Shown here: positions 16,648 to 25,593 of the stretch, in pieces
How positions within the stretch are numbered: position 1 is the stretch's first letter
Layout of the letters: every line of letters begins with the position of its first letter
Source: DAOUJI01 sp965224415
GTDB taxonomy: Bacteria; Chloroflexota; Dehalococcoidia; Lucifugimonadales; JAGWBF01
DNA: 64,000 nt
NCBI GenBank assembly: GCA_965224415.1
Contig: CBDCZB010000003.1
Span: forward strand, 248,001 to 312,000
Reading direction: 5' to 3'
The notes under the pieces: generated by a model
Databases searched by the model: none
What the model saw: only the letters and a program-made list of their open reading frames with translations
What the model was told of the DNA's origin: nothing
Translations under genes and position numbers: made by a program

Positions 16648-17616
16648 TCAAGGGTTCCGGTCAGGCAGGTAGGACATAAGGGCGTCAATGGAGGTATACG
16701 TGAACTTGTACCCGGTGTCCCGCTTCAGCTTGGCGGTGCTCATAATGATGGGGTGGCGCACAAAATTCAACCCCGCGGAAGGAGACTCTTTCTGGATGCC
16801 CAATTTCCAGGTCGTCTCCACCAACCCATAGGCCAAGAAGGACGGCAGGAATACAAGCTTGCGATTAGACAACTTGGCCATCCGGCTGTAATGAATGACT
16901 CCGTCGCCGGCTACATTGTATGTGCCCGGCAAGGGATTGTTTATGAAACAGTGAAGAACGGAGGCAAGATCGTATTCGTGGACGAACTGCAACGGTGGGT
17001 CTGATCCGGCCACGCCCACAAGCGCCGGCTTGAACAAGGCACGGGTGACGTAGTTGTCGGCGCCGGGACCCATGACGACACAAGGGCGCAACACCGACAC
17101 CGTTACCTCTGGATTATCGGCGCCGAAGGTCCTCACCATCTCCTCGGCCATAGACTTGTCCTCGGAGTATTGGAACCTCTGCAAGGGGCGGACTGAAGCC
17201 TCTTCCGTGATGGGTATCGGGTTGGCCCGTTGGGCGCCATATACGGTATGGGAACTGACGTAGACCAGGTTCTTGACTCTGGCCCCTCTGCAGGCGTTCA
17301 GCACACTTTCTAGACCTTTCAGATTGTTGGTCCTGACCGCCTCCACTTCCTTGCGGGTCCTGCCCGGCTTCAGGATAAAGGCCAAGTGGACCACCGTGTC
17401 CACGTGATTGTCCTTGAAAAGGTCTTCCGTGGCCTGGACGATGTCCATACGCCGGGTCGTTACGTTGCGGAAGGGGATGGGCAGCGGCCTGTGGTCGATG
17501 GCCAAGACGCGACCCAGCGATTCATCCTCTTCTAGCAGGCCCAACAGGTTCGTCCCGACATACCCTGACGCTCCGGTCACGGCCACGACCCTCGGTTTAG
17601 TCCCGCTCTTTACCAT
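16648..17616 (-). CDS. NAD-dependent epimerase/dehydratase family protein
   Basis: 322-residue extended SDR. The NAD-binding loop VTGASGYVGTNLLG is at the N terminus, and the catalytic motif YSEDK (YxxxK) is intact near residue 150 with the SSHTVYG segment before it. Extended SDRs act on nucleotide sugars, sterols or isoprenoid-linked substrates. It lies downstream of the squalene synthase-like gene on the same strand with a 175-base gap holding a hairpin, so membership in the hopanoid operon is possible but not certain. Confidence 0.82.
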   Translation of the reverse strand: MVKSGTKPRVVAVTGASGYVGTNLLGLLEEDESLGRVLAIDHRPLPIPFRNVTTRRMDIVQATEDLFKDNHVDTVVHLAFILKPGRTRKEVEAVRTNNLKGLESVLNACRGARVKNLVYVSSHTVYGAQRANPIPITEEASVRPLQRFQYSEDKSMAEEMVRTFGADNPEVTVSVLRPCVVMGPGADNYVTRALFKPALVGVAGSDPPLQFVHEYDLASVLHCFINNPLPGTYNVAGDGVIHYSRMAKLSNRKLVFLPSFLAYGLVETTWKLGIQKESPSAGLNFVRHPIIMSTAKLKRDTGYKFTYTSIDALMSYLPDRNP

Positions 17617-17751
17617 CTCACTTCATTCCCAGCCGTGATTGTTCACAACGTTGAAAGACCGGACCCGCACCGATTGTGCCCGGGTGCACTGATGCCCACG
17701 CCAACTTATTCGCACATTCATACCACATTCCCCGTCGGGGTTATAGATGTT

Positions 17752-17778
17752 CCGGGAGCAATTCACGCCTGCTCCCGG
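17752..17778. terminator. Inverted repeat after squalene synthase-like gene
   Basis: Perfect 9-bp arms CCGGGAGCA and TGCTCCCGG with a 9-base loop, 13 bases past the stop of the minus-strand gene ending at 17792. No T run follows on either strand. A smaller CCCCGTCGGGG palindrome lies at 17730-17740. It probably marks the 3' end of the hopanoid transcript. Confidence 0.5.
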
Positions 17779-17791
17779 CTTGGGCCGGACT

Positions 17792-18685
17792 TCAGAGACT
17801 CTCCGAGCGAGGACTTCCCATGGGGAGCAGGCTTCGCAACCAGGCGCTGGCCGTAACCAGATACTTCTCCCGCGCAGTAAGGCTCACCCTTCCGGCGAAT
17901 ACATCAAATTTCCTGGCCTCCAATCTGTCCAGTATCTGGCTGTACAGCCGTCCCAAGACAGCAGGACACGCCCGCTCTCTGGCGGACAGATAGGGCAGCA
18001 GTTTGGAGCCGCTCTCGAAATATGTCCGGGCGCGATGGACCTGGAACCTCATGAGATTGTTGAAGGGCTCGTTGATGACGCCGTCTCGGAGTTCGTCTAT
18101 GGAATATCCGAATTCCTCCATCTCGTTCAGCGGAATGTAGACCCGGCCGCGCTCTAGGTCCTCCTTGACGTCTCTAAGGATGTTGGTAAGCTGCATGGCC
18201 ACGCCCAAGTCTATGGCGTGGCTCTTGGCCCGTTCGTCTGAGTATCCGAATATCTGGATGCAGCAGAGCCCCACCACCGAGGCCACTTTGTAACAATAGT
18301 CGGTCAGCTCTACGAAGCTGTTGTAGGTGTGCTTGGTCAGGTCCGTTTCTACCCCGGCCACCACTTCCAGGAAATAGTCTTCGGGGATGCCGAAAGTTGA
18401 CGCAGTGTCGGCTATGGCAGTGAACACGGGCTCGTCCGCGGGATCGTCTATGACTCCTTTGTACGCCAGCGACAGCTTGCGGCGAATCTCCGTCAGGCGG
18501 GCCAATTTCTCTTCAATCGGAAGGTCTTCGTCGCTGGCGTCGTCGCAAAGCCTGCAGAAAGCGTAGGAAGCGTATATCGACTGTCGCTTTTTGGGCGGCA
18601 GAGTAATGAACGCGTAATAGAAGTTCTTCGCCTCGCGCTTGGCTATAAGGCGACAGGAGTCATAGGCTAGGTCCACGTCCGGCAT
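17792..18685 (-). CDS. Squalene/phytoene synthase family protein (HpnC/HpnD-like)
   Basis: 297-residue trans-isoprenyl diphosphate synthase of the squalene/phytoene type. Both aspartate-rich motifs are present: DDASD at residues 48-52 and DVKED near residue 160. It condenses prenyl diphosphates head to head, giving presqualene diphosphate or squalene (HpnD/HpnC) or phytoene. Its place directly after shc and yjbQ makes a squalene-forming role likely. Only one such gene is visible and no HpnE oxidase, so the route from presqualene diphosphate to squalene is either one-enzyme or completed elsewhere. Confidence 0.85.
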   Translation of the reverse strand: MPDVDLAYDSCRLIAKREAKNFYYAFITLPPKKRQSIYASYAFCRLCDDASDEDLPIEEKLARLTEIRRKLSLAYKGVIDDPADEPVFTAIADTASTFGIPEDYFLEVVAGVETDLTKHTYNSFVELTDYCYKVASVVGLCCIQIFGYSDERAKSHAIDLGVAMQLTNILRDVKEDLERGRVYIPLNEMEEFGYSIDELRDGVINEPFNNLMRFQVHRARTYFESGSKLLPYLSARERACPAVLGRLYSQILDRLEARKFDVFAGRVSLTAREKYLVTASAWLRSLLPMGSPRSESL

Positions 18686-18703
18686 GGCGCAGGAGCCTCT
18701 TCA

Positions 18704-19285
18704 TCACTGGCCTATAACTTGAACCACCACTTCGCGAGGTCGTGGATGGTCCAGTTCGACCACGAAGATGCTTTGCCAGGAGCCGAATACCATGCCGCCG
18801 TTTGCTATGGGTATGGTCTCGCTGCCGCCCATCAACAAGTGCTGGCAATGAGCGTGGCCGTTGGGCGCCTCGTTGTCCGTCATATTGGCGGTGCGAATCT
18901 CGAAGTCGTTATGCCGGTAGTAGGCGTTCCGGGGTGATATGCGCTCTAGAAAGTCTTCCATGTCCTGGAGCAGCAACGGTTCGTTCTCGTTTATCTTGAT
19001 GGCGGCGGTGGTGTGTTTGGAATAGACCACTACAAATCCGTTTCTAACGCCGGAATCGGCCACGCATTCGCGAACGTGGGAAGTAATGTCCATGAATTCC
19101 GGAGCCCGCTCGCTGTGCACCTTGATACAATAGGTCTTGCACGCCATGGGTCCGGCGTCGGCGCTTTCCAGCCTCTCGGGACGGGACTCGGGAACCGTGG
19201 CATAGGTTTCCGAACCCCGCTCTTGTGGCATCGACAGCTGCGTCACAGTATCTGGGGCGATTTCCTCGATAAGTCTTTTTACCAT
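18704..19285 (-). CDS. yjbQ: YjbQ/UPF0047 family protein with N-terminal extension
   Basis: 193 residues from the ATG at 19285, chosen because GGAGGT lies just upstream; a longer reading from 19372 would overlap shc. The core from residue 47 (MACKTYCIKVHSE) is a normal YjbQ protein with the conserved VVVYSKHTTAAIKINENEP and GHAHCQHLLMGG segments. E. coli YjbQ has weak thiamine phosphate synthase activity; the true function is uncertain. The 46-residue Glu/Pro-rich leader is unusual. The gene sits between shc and the squalene synthase-like gene, so it belongs to the hopanoid operon by position. Confidence 0.82.
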   Translation of the reverse strand: MVKRLIEEIAPDTVTQLSMPQERGSETYATVPESRPERLESADAGPMACKTYCIKVHSERAPEFMDITSHVRECVADSGVRNGFVVVYSKHTTAAIKINENEPLLLQDMEDFLERISPRNAYYRHNDFEIRTANMTDNEAPNGHAHCQHLLMGGSETIPIANGGMVFGSWQSIFVVELDHPRPREVVVQVIGQ

Positions 19286-19317
19286 ATTAACCTCCGCCGT
19301 TCCTGGAAACAACTTTC

Positions 19318-21393
19318 CTAGATTGTCTTTGACGCCTTTTCCCTGTAACGACCCAACGCCATCAACGGCCAAATGTTCCGGTACATGTGGTAGTTGATCA
19401 TGAACCCGGCTGGCATTTCTGTGCCTTGGTAGCCGTCATCGGTGGGCTTTGGATAACGGGCCAACCGTTTGCCAATGCCATAGCCGGGGAACCCTGTGCC
19501 CGTAAAGTAAGGCTCATCCCAGGAGCCGTCTGAGAGCTGTGTCTCCATTAAACGCCTTATGCCCTGCTCGGTGGCGGGATGGTCGATTTCTCCGGCTGAC
19601 ATCAAGGCCAACAAGGCCCATGCCGTCTGGGACGGCGTGGACGGGCCTCGCCCCCGCCACTCCCAGTCCACGTACGAGGCGCAGCTTTCTCCCCAGCCTC
19701 CGTCCGGGTTCTGGTGGGCCAGCAGCCAGTCCACGGCCTTCCTGACGTAAGGTTGGCTCATGTCCTCGCCTATGGCCTCCAGGGCGGGAAGGACGGCGCC
19801 GGTTCCGTAGATGTAGTTGACGCCCCACCTGCCGAACCAGGGGCCGTCGGCCTCCTGCTCAGACCGGATGTACTCATACCCTCTTAGGAGCGGCTGGAAG
19901 TCCTTTGTATAACCAAGCTTGCCCAAGGCCTCCACCACGTGGGCCGTGACGTCTACACTGGGTGCGTCCAGAGTCTCTCCGAAGTCGGAAAAAGGTATCT
20001 TGGCCACGTACCCCGCGTCGTTGTCCTTGTCAAAGGCCGCCCAACCTCCGTTGGAGCACTGCATTCCCAGCATCCAATCGATGCCCTTGCGAATGGCCTG
20101 CGCCTTCTTGGACTCCCCTTCCCTGTCAAGCCGGATCTCCTTCAGGGCTATCAACACTTCCGCCGCGTCGTCCACGTCGGGATAAGTGTCGTTGGCGAAT
20201 TCGAAAGCCCATCCTCCCGGCTCCACTCCCTTAACATTCACCTGCCAGTCACCTCCGGAGGTGACTTGCTCATCCAACATCCAGTAGCCAGCGCGTTGGA
20301 GGGCCGGGTGGTCGGGGGCCATGCCTGAGTCCAACAGCCCGATGGCCGCAAGACAGGTGTCCCAGACCGGCGACACACAGGCCTGGACCCTCCAAGTGTC
20401 GCCCTCCTCTATTCCGAACTTTTCAAAGCCCTCGAAGCCCTTCCTCATCACCGGGTGGTCCATGGATAGACCCATGTGCTTGAGGGCGATAAGCGAGTAG
20501 ACCCACGGCGGCTGGATTCCACCCCATGAACCGTCAGCCTCCTGGCGCGACATTATCCATTCCATGGCCTTTCTAATGGCGCGGTCGCGGCCGGGCTTTA
20601 TGGGAAGGCCGTTGTACAGTCGTAGGACCGAGTCGGCCATGAGCAGCATGGTTCGCAAAGAAAAAAGTGACTTCGGCTTGCGAAGGGAATAGTCCGTGAG
20701 TTGCCTGGGCGTCGGGTACAGCTCGTCGATGGTCGCCCATGTCGGCGCTGGCTTGGAAGGCTGCTCGGACAGAATGATAGTCATAGGCACGACGGTGGCC
20801 CTGGCCCAACTGGAGAACCGGTATATGTTGAACGGCGCCCACGTGGGAAGCAAGACTATCTCAGGCAACATGGCCGGAGTGCCTTTCCATTCCCATTGGC
20901 CGAACAGGGACAGCCATATCTTGGTGAAGATGCGCACCTCGGGCACCCCGCCCTTGCTGAGGATAAAGTCCCTGGCCTTCTTCATCTCCGGACGGTCAGC
21001 GGAAACTCCAGCCAGCTTCAGAGCAAAGTAGCACTCCACGGAGGTGGACACGTCGCCGGGGGCCTCGTAGTACTGTCCCCAGGAGCCGTCCTCCTGCTGG
21101 CGACTGCGGATGTGGTTGACTAACTTGCGCCAACGCTCTTTGTCCTCCACCTCCAGGAAGTAAGTGAGCATCAGGTACTCGGCTTCCATGGTTGGGTTGG
21201 ACTCCAACTCGCCCCACCAGTAACCCTCCGGCCATTGGACCGACAGAAGGTATTTCTGCGAACGCTTGATGACAGACTCCGCCCTCTCCAGGAGGCTCCG
21301 TTCCGCTTTGCGGGACAGTTCGAGCCTCAAGAGCGGCTTCAGGTGAAGGGCAAAGAACGTGCTCTTCTCCGGTTTAGGGGATGCTTCAACCAT
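19318..21393 (-). CDS. shc: Squalene-hopene cyclase
   Basis: 691-residue triterpene cyclase, normal length. It folds squalene into hopene on the membrane surface. Many QW repeats are visible (QEADGSWGG, QNPDGGWGE, QLSDGSWDE). The catalytic acid motif, canonically DxDDTA, reads DVDDAA near residue 405: the three aspartates are kept and Thr is Ala. The C terminus (YPKPTDDGYQGTE, YHMYRNIWPLMALGRY) is typical. It lies between hpnA and yjbQ in the hopanoid operon, 15 bases after the hpnA stop. Confidence 0.95.
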   Translation of the reverse strand: MVEASPKPEKSTFFALHLKPLLRLELSRKAERSLLERAESVIKRSQKYLLSVQWPEGYWWGELESNPTMEAEYLMLTYFLEVEDKERWRKLVNHIRSRQQEDGSWGQYYEAPGDVSTSVECYFALKLAGVSADRPEMKKARDFILSKGGVPEVRIFTKIWLSLFGQWEWKGTPAMLPEIVLLPTWAPFNIYRFSSWARATVVPMTIILSEQPSKPAPTWATIDELYPTPRQLTDYSLRKPKSLFSLRTMLLMADSVLRLYNGLPIKPGRDRAIRKAMEWIMSRQEADGSWGGIQPPWVYSLIALKHMGLSMDHPVMRKGFEGFEKFGIEEGDTWRVQACVSPVWDTCLAAIGLLDSGMAPDHPALQRAGYWMLDEQVTSGGDWQVNVKGVEPGGWAFEFANDTYPDVDDAAEVLIALKEIRLDREGESKKAQAIRKGIDWMLGMQCSNGGWAAFDKDNDAGYVAKIPFSDFGETLDAPSVDVTAHVVEALGKLGYTKDFQPLLRGYEYIRSEQEADGPWFGRWGVNYIYGTGAVLPALEAIGEDMSQPYVRKAVDWLLAHQNPDGGWGESCASYVDWEWRGRGPSTPSQTAWALLALMSAGEIDHPATEQGIRRLMETQLSDGSWDEPYFTGTGFPGYGIGKRLARYPKPTDDGYQGTEMPAGFMINYHMYRNIWPLMALGRYREKASKTI

Positions 21394-21408
21394 CTCTTAT
21401 TCTCTTTT

Positions 21409-22392
21409 TTAACAGTAGTTGTGATCCTTGAACCACTTGACTGCTTTCTCCAAGGCGTCTTCCACCGGACTCTGGGGCAAGCCCAACTCGTTGACTGCTT
21501 TGGCGCAGTCGACATACATGGGCTTTCGGGCCAGCTTGAGGGCTTCCACCGGAATCGCCGGCTCCCGCTTCATTAGTCCGGATTCAACCAGGCCGTCGAG
21601 ATAGCCTGCCGCCATAGCCGCCCAGAAGGGTATGCGGAATCTTGGGGGTTTCCTTCCGGTCAGCTCGGCCAGCGTTCTCAGAATCTCCTCCAGCGACATG
21701 TTGCGATTCCCCAGAAGATAACGCTCTCCCACTCTTCCCCGCTCCAGAGCCAACACGTGGCCTTTGGCGACGTCCTCTACATCGACCACATTCAAGCCCG
21801 TATTCACGTAAGCCGGAACTTTCCCATTGAGGAAGTCCACCACCACCCGGCCCGACGGCGTAGGCTTTACGTCCCACGGACCCACCGGGTAAGTCGGGTT
21901 CACCACCACCACCGGAAGCCCCTTTTCCGCCTTCTCCAAGACCGCCTGTTCCGCCAAATACTTGGACTTCTTGTAGTGGCCCGTTAGTTCGCTGGGCTCG
22001 GGGTGGTCTTCCTCGGTGGCCGACCGGTCTCTATGGAACTTCACAGTAGAGACGGTGCTGGTGTACACCACCCTGTTTACCTTTGCCCGCGCGGCCTCTT
22101 CCAGGACGTTTTTGGTCCCCTCTACGTTAACTTCGTACACGCGTTCCGGGGTCTTTGACCAGAAAGAGTAGACGGCCGCGCAGTGGATTACTGCGTCGCA
22201 GCCGTCAAGTGCGGACGCTATTGATCGACGGTCAGTTACGTCGCCTAGCGCTGTCTCAACGCCTGTGCCTTCTAGATTTATTAAAGTGCTCTCTGGTCTA
22301 ACCAGAGCTTTGGCCTGATGCCCTCCTGCCACGAGGGATCGGACTACGTTTGCTCCTATGAATCCCGTCGCTCCCGTGACTAACGCTTTCAA
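21409..22392 (-). CDS. hpnA: Hopanoid-associated sugar epimerase HpnA
   Basis: 327-residue extended SDR matching the HpnA type: N-terminal MKALVTGATGFIGANVVRSL and an intact YKKSK (YxxxK) near residue 145. HpnA proteins are linked to side-chain modification of extended hopanoids, with a nucleotide-sugar or ribosyl-hopane substrate suspected. It starts with TTG one base after the hpnG stop, showing tight coupling. The context with hpnG, hpnH and shc supports the assignment. Confidence 0.88.
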   Translation of the reverse strand: MKALVTGATGFIGANVVRSLVAGGHQAKALVRPESTLINLEGTGVETALGDVTDRRSIASALDGCDAVIHCAAVYSFWSKTPERVYEVNVEGTKNVLEEAARAKVNRVVYTSTVSTVKFHRDRSATEEDHPEPSELTGHYKKSKYLAEQAVLEKAEKGLPVVVVNPTYPVGPWDVKPTPSGRVVVDFLNGKVPAYVNTGLNVVDVEDVAKGHVLALERGRVGERYLLGNRNMSLEEILRTLAELTGRKPPRFRIPFWAAMAAGYLDGLVESGLMKREPAIPVEALKLARKPMYVDCAKAVNELGLPQSPVEDALEKAVKWFKDHNYC

Positions 22393-22393
22393 G

Positions 22394-23125
22394 TCACCGC
22401 CTGTCTAGAGCCACGCCCTTCCTCCCGATTGCCGTCTGTACGGCCATCGGGAGATAAGCTTGAAGAAACCTTTCCAAGGTGCGCGTCGCTTTGGACGCCC
22501 CCGATCTCAAAGCTATGAGCGCCGGCAAATCCCAAGGGTGCGTGACCGCATAAGACGCTCCCGATATGGCCTGGCTTGTCACGGAGCCGCCTCCGATGTC
22601 CGCCATTTGGGGCGGAACAAACCGGTCGGCAGTGTCCACGACAGCTCGAATGCTAATGAAAGGAACTCCGAGACGGGATGCTTCTTTCGCAAAATAGTAA
22701 TCTTCCATGGTCACAAAAGAGGCGCCTGTCCGGTCGAATAGGTCTAGCTTCTCAGCTGACGTGCACACCGGTCGGCGTGAAGTATACGCAGGCAATAATC
22801 GGCAACCCACTTCCGAGGCGATGGTCTGGACTCTGGCCAGCATCTCCCGGTCACATTCAATGGGAGGACCGGACTCTTCCTGGATCTGGGTCGCTGTGAC
22901 CAAGTCCCCAACCTTCAGGGTCGGGTCCAAACCGCCGGCGAACCCCAAAGCTACAATGCCACCCCCACCCCGCACAGCCTCCGTTAATGCACGTGTAGAG
23001 AAACCGGACGGCCACGGCCCAACTCCAGTGACGACGGCATCAGCGTAAATGTTGGATAAAGAGGCGGTTCTGCGGAGGGCCTGGGCCTCCCGCACCATTG
23101 GCGTCAAGAAGACAATTCGAGGCAT
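22394..23125 (-). CDS. hpnG: Hopanoid-associated nucleosidase/phosphorylase HpnG
   Basis: 243-residue member of the purine nucleoside phosphorylase superfamily. N-terminal MPRIVFLTPMVREAQAL and IVALGFAGGLDPTLKVGDLV are typical of HpnG, and the late VTMEDYYFAKEA and ISIRAVVDTAD segments hold the expected acidic base-binding residues. HpnG removes adenine from adenosylhopane to yield a ribosyl derivative. The gene lies three bases after hpnH and one before hpnA, so the order matches the reaction order HpnH then HpnG. Confidence 0.88.
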   Translation of the reverse strand: MPRIVFLTPMVREAQALRRTASLSNIYADAVVTGVGPWPSGFSTRALTEAVRGGGGIVALGFAGGLDPTLKVGDLVTATQIQEESGPPIECDREMLARVQTIASEVGCRLLPAYTSRRPVCTSAEKLDLFDRTGASFVTMEDYYFAKEASRLGVPFISIRAVVDTADRFVPPQMADIGGGSVTSQAISGASYAVTHPWDLPALIALRSGASKATRTLERFLQAYLPMAVQTAIGRKGVALDRR

Positions 23126-23128
23126 AAG

Positions 23129-24217
23129 CTAGCTGGCCGTAATCCCGCTCTTGCTGACGGCTCCGGACTTGATGAGAGTGACCCAATCCCTGGGGCTGCT
23201 GACCGCGTTGAAGATGGTGGCCGACTCGAACCCGCAGTGCATCATGCAGCCGGAGCACCTGGGGTCCCGACCCACCCCGTATTTCTCATTCCACAGAATG
23301 GGGTCGAATAGCTCATCCACGTTCTGCACATGCTCATCGGCCAAGGGATAGCAGGGCTTTCTCCAACCCATCACCGTGTAAGTAGGGTTGGACCAGGCGG
23401 TGCACTGGTACTCCCGTTTCCCACGGAGGAAGTCCAGATAGATGGGATTGTTGTACATCTTCAGGTCCTTGATGGCCTTTTCGTCCAGGATTTCCTTGAA
23501 GGCCTCCGTGGACTCCTTACGGGTCAGGAAGATGTCGTGGTCCGGGGCGTGGGTGTAGTCGTAACCCGGCGAGACCATGCAACCTTCCACTCCCAGGTCA
23601 GTCATCGTCTTAAAGAGAGCGTGCATGTCTTCCACGTCCACGCCACGGTAGATAGTGGAGTTGGTGCATACCCTGTAGCCCGAGTCCAGGGCCGTTTCTA
23701 TGGCCTGGAGGGCCCTCTTGAAGACGCCCTTGCGGGCGACAGCCTCGTCGTGCTTTTCCTCCATGCCGTCCATGTGGACGACCCACGAGAGGTATTTGGA
23801 GGGCGGGACTTTCTTCATAACTCTTTCGAGGAGCAACCCGTTGGTGCAGCAGTAGACGAAATACTTTCGCCGCACCAACTCGTTGATAATCTCGTCTATC
23901 TTGGGATGGATGGTGGGTTCTCCCCCGGCTATGGAGACGATGGGCGCCCCCGACTCCTCAACTGCCCGTATGCATTCGTCCACGCCCATCATCTTGTCCA
24001 TCACCGGCTTGTATTCGTGGATGCGGCCGCACCCCACGCAAGCCAGGTTGCACATCTCCAACGGTTCGAGCATCGTGACAAGGGGGAAACGCTTCCTCCC
24101 TTTCAGCCGGTTGCTGACCATGTACCAAGCCAACTTGACGGACATCACCATTGGCCTGGAAGCCCGCTTCTTGGCGCGGACGCCTAACTCTTCCTGCCGT
24201 TCTTCAACCGCCTTCAA
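23129..24217 (-). CDS. hpnH: Adenosyl-hopene transferase HpnH (radical SAM)
   Basis: 362-residue radical SAM enzyme that adds the 5'-deoxyadenosyl group to hopene, the first step to extended hopanoids. The cluster cysteines C56, C60 and C63 are in CNLACVGC. The SAM-binding SIAGGEPTIHP and the C-terminal SPYN-like auxiliary region (CSGCMMHCGFE) are present. It starts with TTG after GGAGCG. The gene sits second in the hopanoid operon after the prenyltransferase. Length and motifs are normal, so the organism should make adenosylhopane. Confidence 0.93.
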   Translation of the reverse strand: MKAVEERQEELGVRAKKRASRPMVMSVKLAWYMVSNRLKGRKRFPLVTMLEPLEMCNLACVGCGRIHEYKPVMDKMMGVDECIRAVEESGAPIVSIAGGEPTIHPKIDEIINELVRRKYFVYCCTNGLLLERVMKKVPPSKYLSWVVHMDGMEEKHDEAVARKGVFKRALQAIETALDSGYRVCTNSTIYRGVDVEDMHALFKTMTDLGVEGCMVSPGYDYTHAPDHDIFLTRKESTEAFKEILDEKAIKDLKMYNNPIYLDFLRGKREYQCTAWSNPTYTVMGWRKPCYPLADEHVQNVDELFDPILWNEKYGVGRDPRCSGCMMHCGFESATIFNAVSSPRDWVTLIKSGAVSKSGITAS

Positions 24218-24239
24218 TTCTTACGCTCCATCTCTAGCA

Positions 24240-25340
24240 TCACGACTGGCGTTCCACAAGGAACGCTGCCATATGCTCCAGCTCCTGCAAAGCCCAGGGA
24301 CTCATGTCGGCTTCCCTGGCGTGTCCTAGCGCCAGTCCCGTAGCCCGCTGAGTGTCCGACGTGGAATATTCCGCCGCGTTCAACTCAGCCAGGACGTCCA
24401 GGACGTCATCTACGTCCCGTTCGTCCACCTCCTCGCTGCTGTACACTTCCGTCAACCTCTTCAGCGACGGCCCCTCGGCCGCTTCCAGAGCAAAAACTAT
24501 GGGGAAAGACTTCTTCTTCCTCCTTATGTCGTTGCCCACGGACTTGCCGGTGGCTCCCTCGTCGCCCCAAATTCCCAGGTGGTCGTCCCGTATCTGGAAA
24601 GCGCGCCCGAGATATGCTCCTATCCGGGCGAAATGGTGCACGGAGTCCTCGTCGTCGGTCCCAATGAGCGCGCCCATTTCCATTCCGCACCTGATCAGGG
24701 CGCCAGTCTTGCAGGCGATCATCCCCAGGTAGTCTTCCAAACGGATGTCTAAGCGCCCCTCAAAGGACAGGTCCATGCATTGTCCTCGAATCATATCCAA
24801 GTACGCCTGTGTCAACAGCCAGGAGGCCTTCAGGGCCTTATGCTCAGGCAGTCCGGCTATCGATAAAGCGGATATGTCCGCCAGCGAGCGCATGGCATTT
24901 CCAGCTGTTATGGCCTGTGGCTGCCCCCACAAGACCCAGAGGGTTGACCTGTGCCTCCGCTCAGTGTCGCCGTCCTGGATGTCGTCGTGGACTAGGGAGA
25001 AGTTGTGGACCAGTTCGAGAGCGACTGCGGCGGGCATTGCCTGCTCCCAGGAACCGGAATGGGCCTCGCAGGAGAACAGGCACAGTGCGGGCCTGAGGGC
25101 CTTGCCCGCGGAAACCCGCTCTTCCAGCAGGTATCCCTCTTCATTCGCCCATCCCATGTGATAGAGCATCATCGTGTAAAGATCGGAGCCGCTGTCTCCT
25201 GAGTCGTTCACCGGGGAGATGGCGCGCCGTAGGGCATTCTCCAACTCTTCGTTGTACCTGGAAAAGAATGAAGGAACGGAAGGGCCTACAAAGCCTCCCG
25301 TACCGGCTTCCCCTGTCTTAACCCTACCCGCTCCAGCCAT
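24240..25340 (-). CDS. Polyprenyl diphosphate synthase
   Basis: 366 residues from the ATG at 25340. A longer open frame to 25511 reads through a palindromic repeat and is rejected. It is an E-type prenyltransferase with first motif DDIQDGD (DDxxD) near residue 130 and second motif RDDHLGIWGD near residue 255. It makes farnesyl or geranylgeranyl diphosphate. The residue before the first motif (LVHDDIQD) does not settle chain length. Position at the head of the hopanoid operon suggests it supplies farnesyl diphosphate for squalene. The stop is 22 bases before hpnH. Confidence 0.88.
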   Translation of the reverse strand: MAGAGRVKTGEAGTGGFVGPSVPSFFSRYNEELENALRRAISPVNDSGDSGSDLYTMMLYHMGWANEEGYLLEERVSAGKALRPALCLFSCEAHSGSWEQAMPAAVALELVHNFSLVHDDIQDGDTERRHRSTLWVLWGQPQAITAGNAMRSLADISALSIAGLPEHKALKASWLLTQAYLDMIRGQCMDLSFEGRLDIRLEDYLGMIACKTGALIRCGMEMGALIGTDDEDSVHHFARIGAYLGRAFQIRDDHLGIWGDEGATGKSVGNDIRRKKKSFPIVFALEAAEGPSLKRLTEVYSSEEVDERDVDDVLDVLAELNAAEYSTSDTQRATGLALGHAREADMSPWALQELEHMAAFLVERQS

Positions 25341-25449
25341 AAGACGTCCCTGAACAGGGATACATCGCAAGACGATGCTCGCAAGATTAGCAAAGGGCGC
25401 CCCTGCTGTCAAGCCCAACGATTCGAATAAACGGGGATTCAAGGGCCAA

Positions 25450-25477
25450 GTAGGGGCGACCGGCCGGTCGCCCCTAC
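25450..25477. repeat. 28-bp perfect palindrome
   Basis: A perfect inverted repeat with two 14-bp halves (GTAGGGGCGACCGG and its complement). It lies upstream of the prenyltransferase gene together with two further palindromes at 25513-25532 and 25573-25593. It looks like an extragenic palindromic repeat. Confidence 0.8.
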
Positions 25478-25510
25478 GACCTCCCAAGAGAGGTCTCTGT
25501 ATAAGCTCCA

Positions 25511-25536
25511 TTATACCGGCGCAGGCCGGTATCCAG
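25511..25536 (-). repeat. REP-like element, CCGGC-N4-GCCGG type
   Basis: The inverted repeat ATACCGGC (25513-25520) and GCCGGTAT (25525-25532) has a 4-base loop. On the minus strand it reads GGA-N2-CCGGC-N4-GCCGG-N-AT, the same layout as the element at 31496-31517. Two copies in one window with the same core and flanks suggest a dispersed repeat family. Confidence 0.7.
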
Positions 25537-25572
25537 CGTCTTCTCTGAAGCTAGGGGCCACCCTCACGCTAA

Positions 25573-25593
25573 CCCTCTCCCCCTGGGAGAGGG
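25573..25593. repeat. Perfect palindrome CCCTCTCCC/GGGAGAGGG
   Basis: Nine-base perfect arms at 25573-25581 and 25585-25593 with a 3-base loop. It lies about 48 bases past the stop of the minus-strand Ldh-type gene's upstream neighbour region, between two minus-strand genes. It may serve as a repeat or as a weak transcript end. Confidence 0.6.

Noticed and set aside
23330..24187. 285-codon plus-strand frame opposite hpnH
   Set aside because: Shadow of hpnH; no family features.
25341..25511. 57-residue N-terminal extension of the prenyltransferase
   Set aside because: It translates a perfect palindromic repeat and has no family similarity; the ATG at 25340 gives a normal length.
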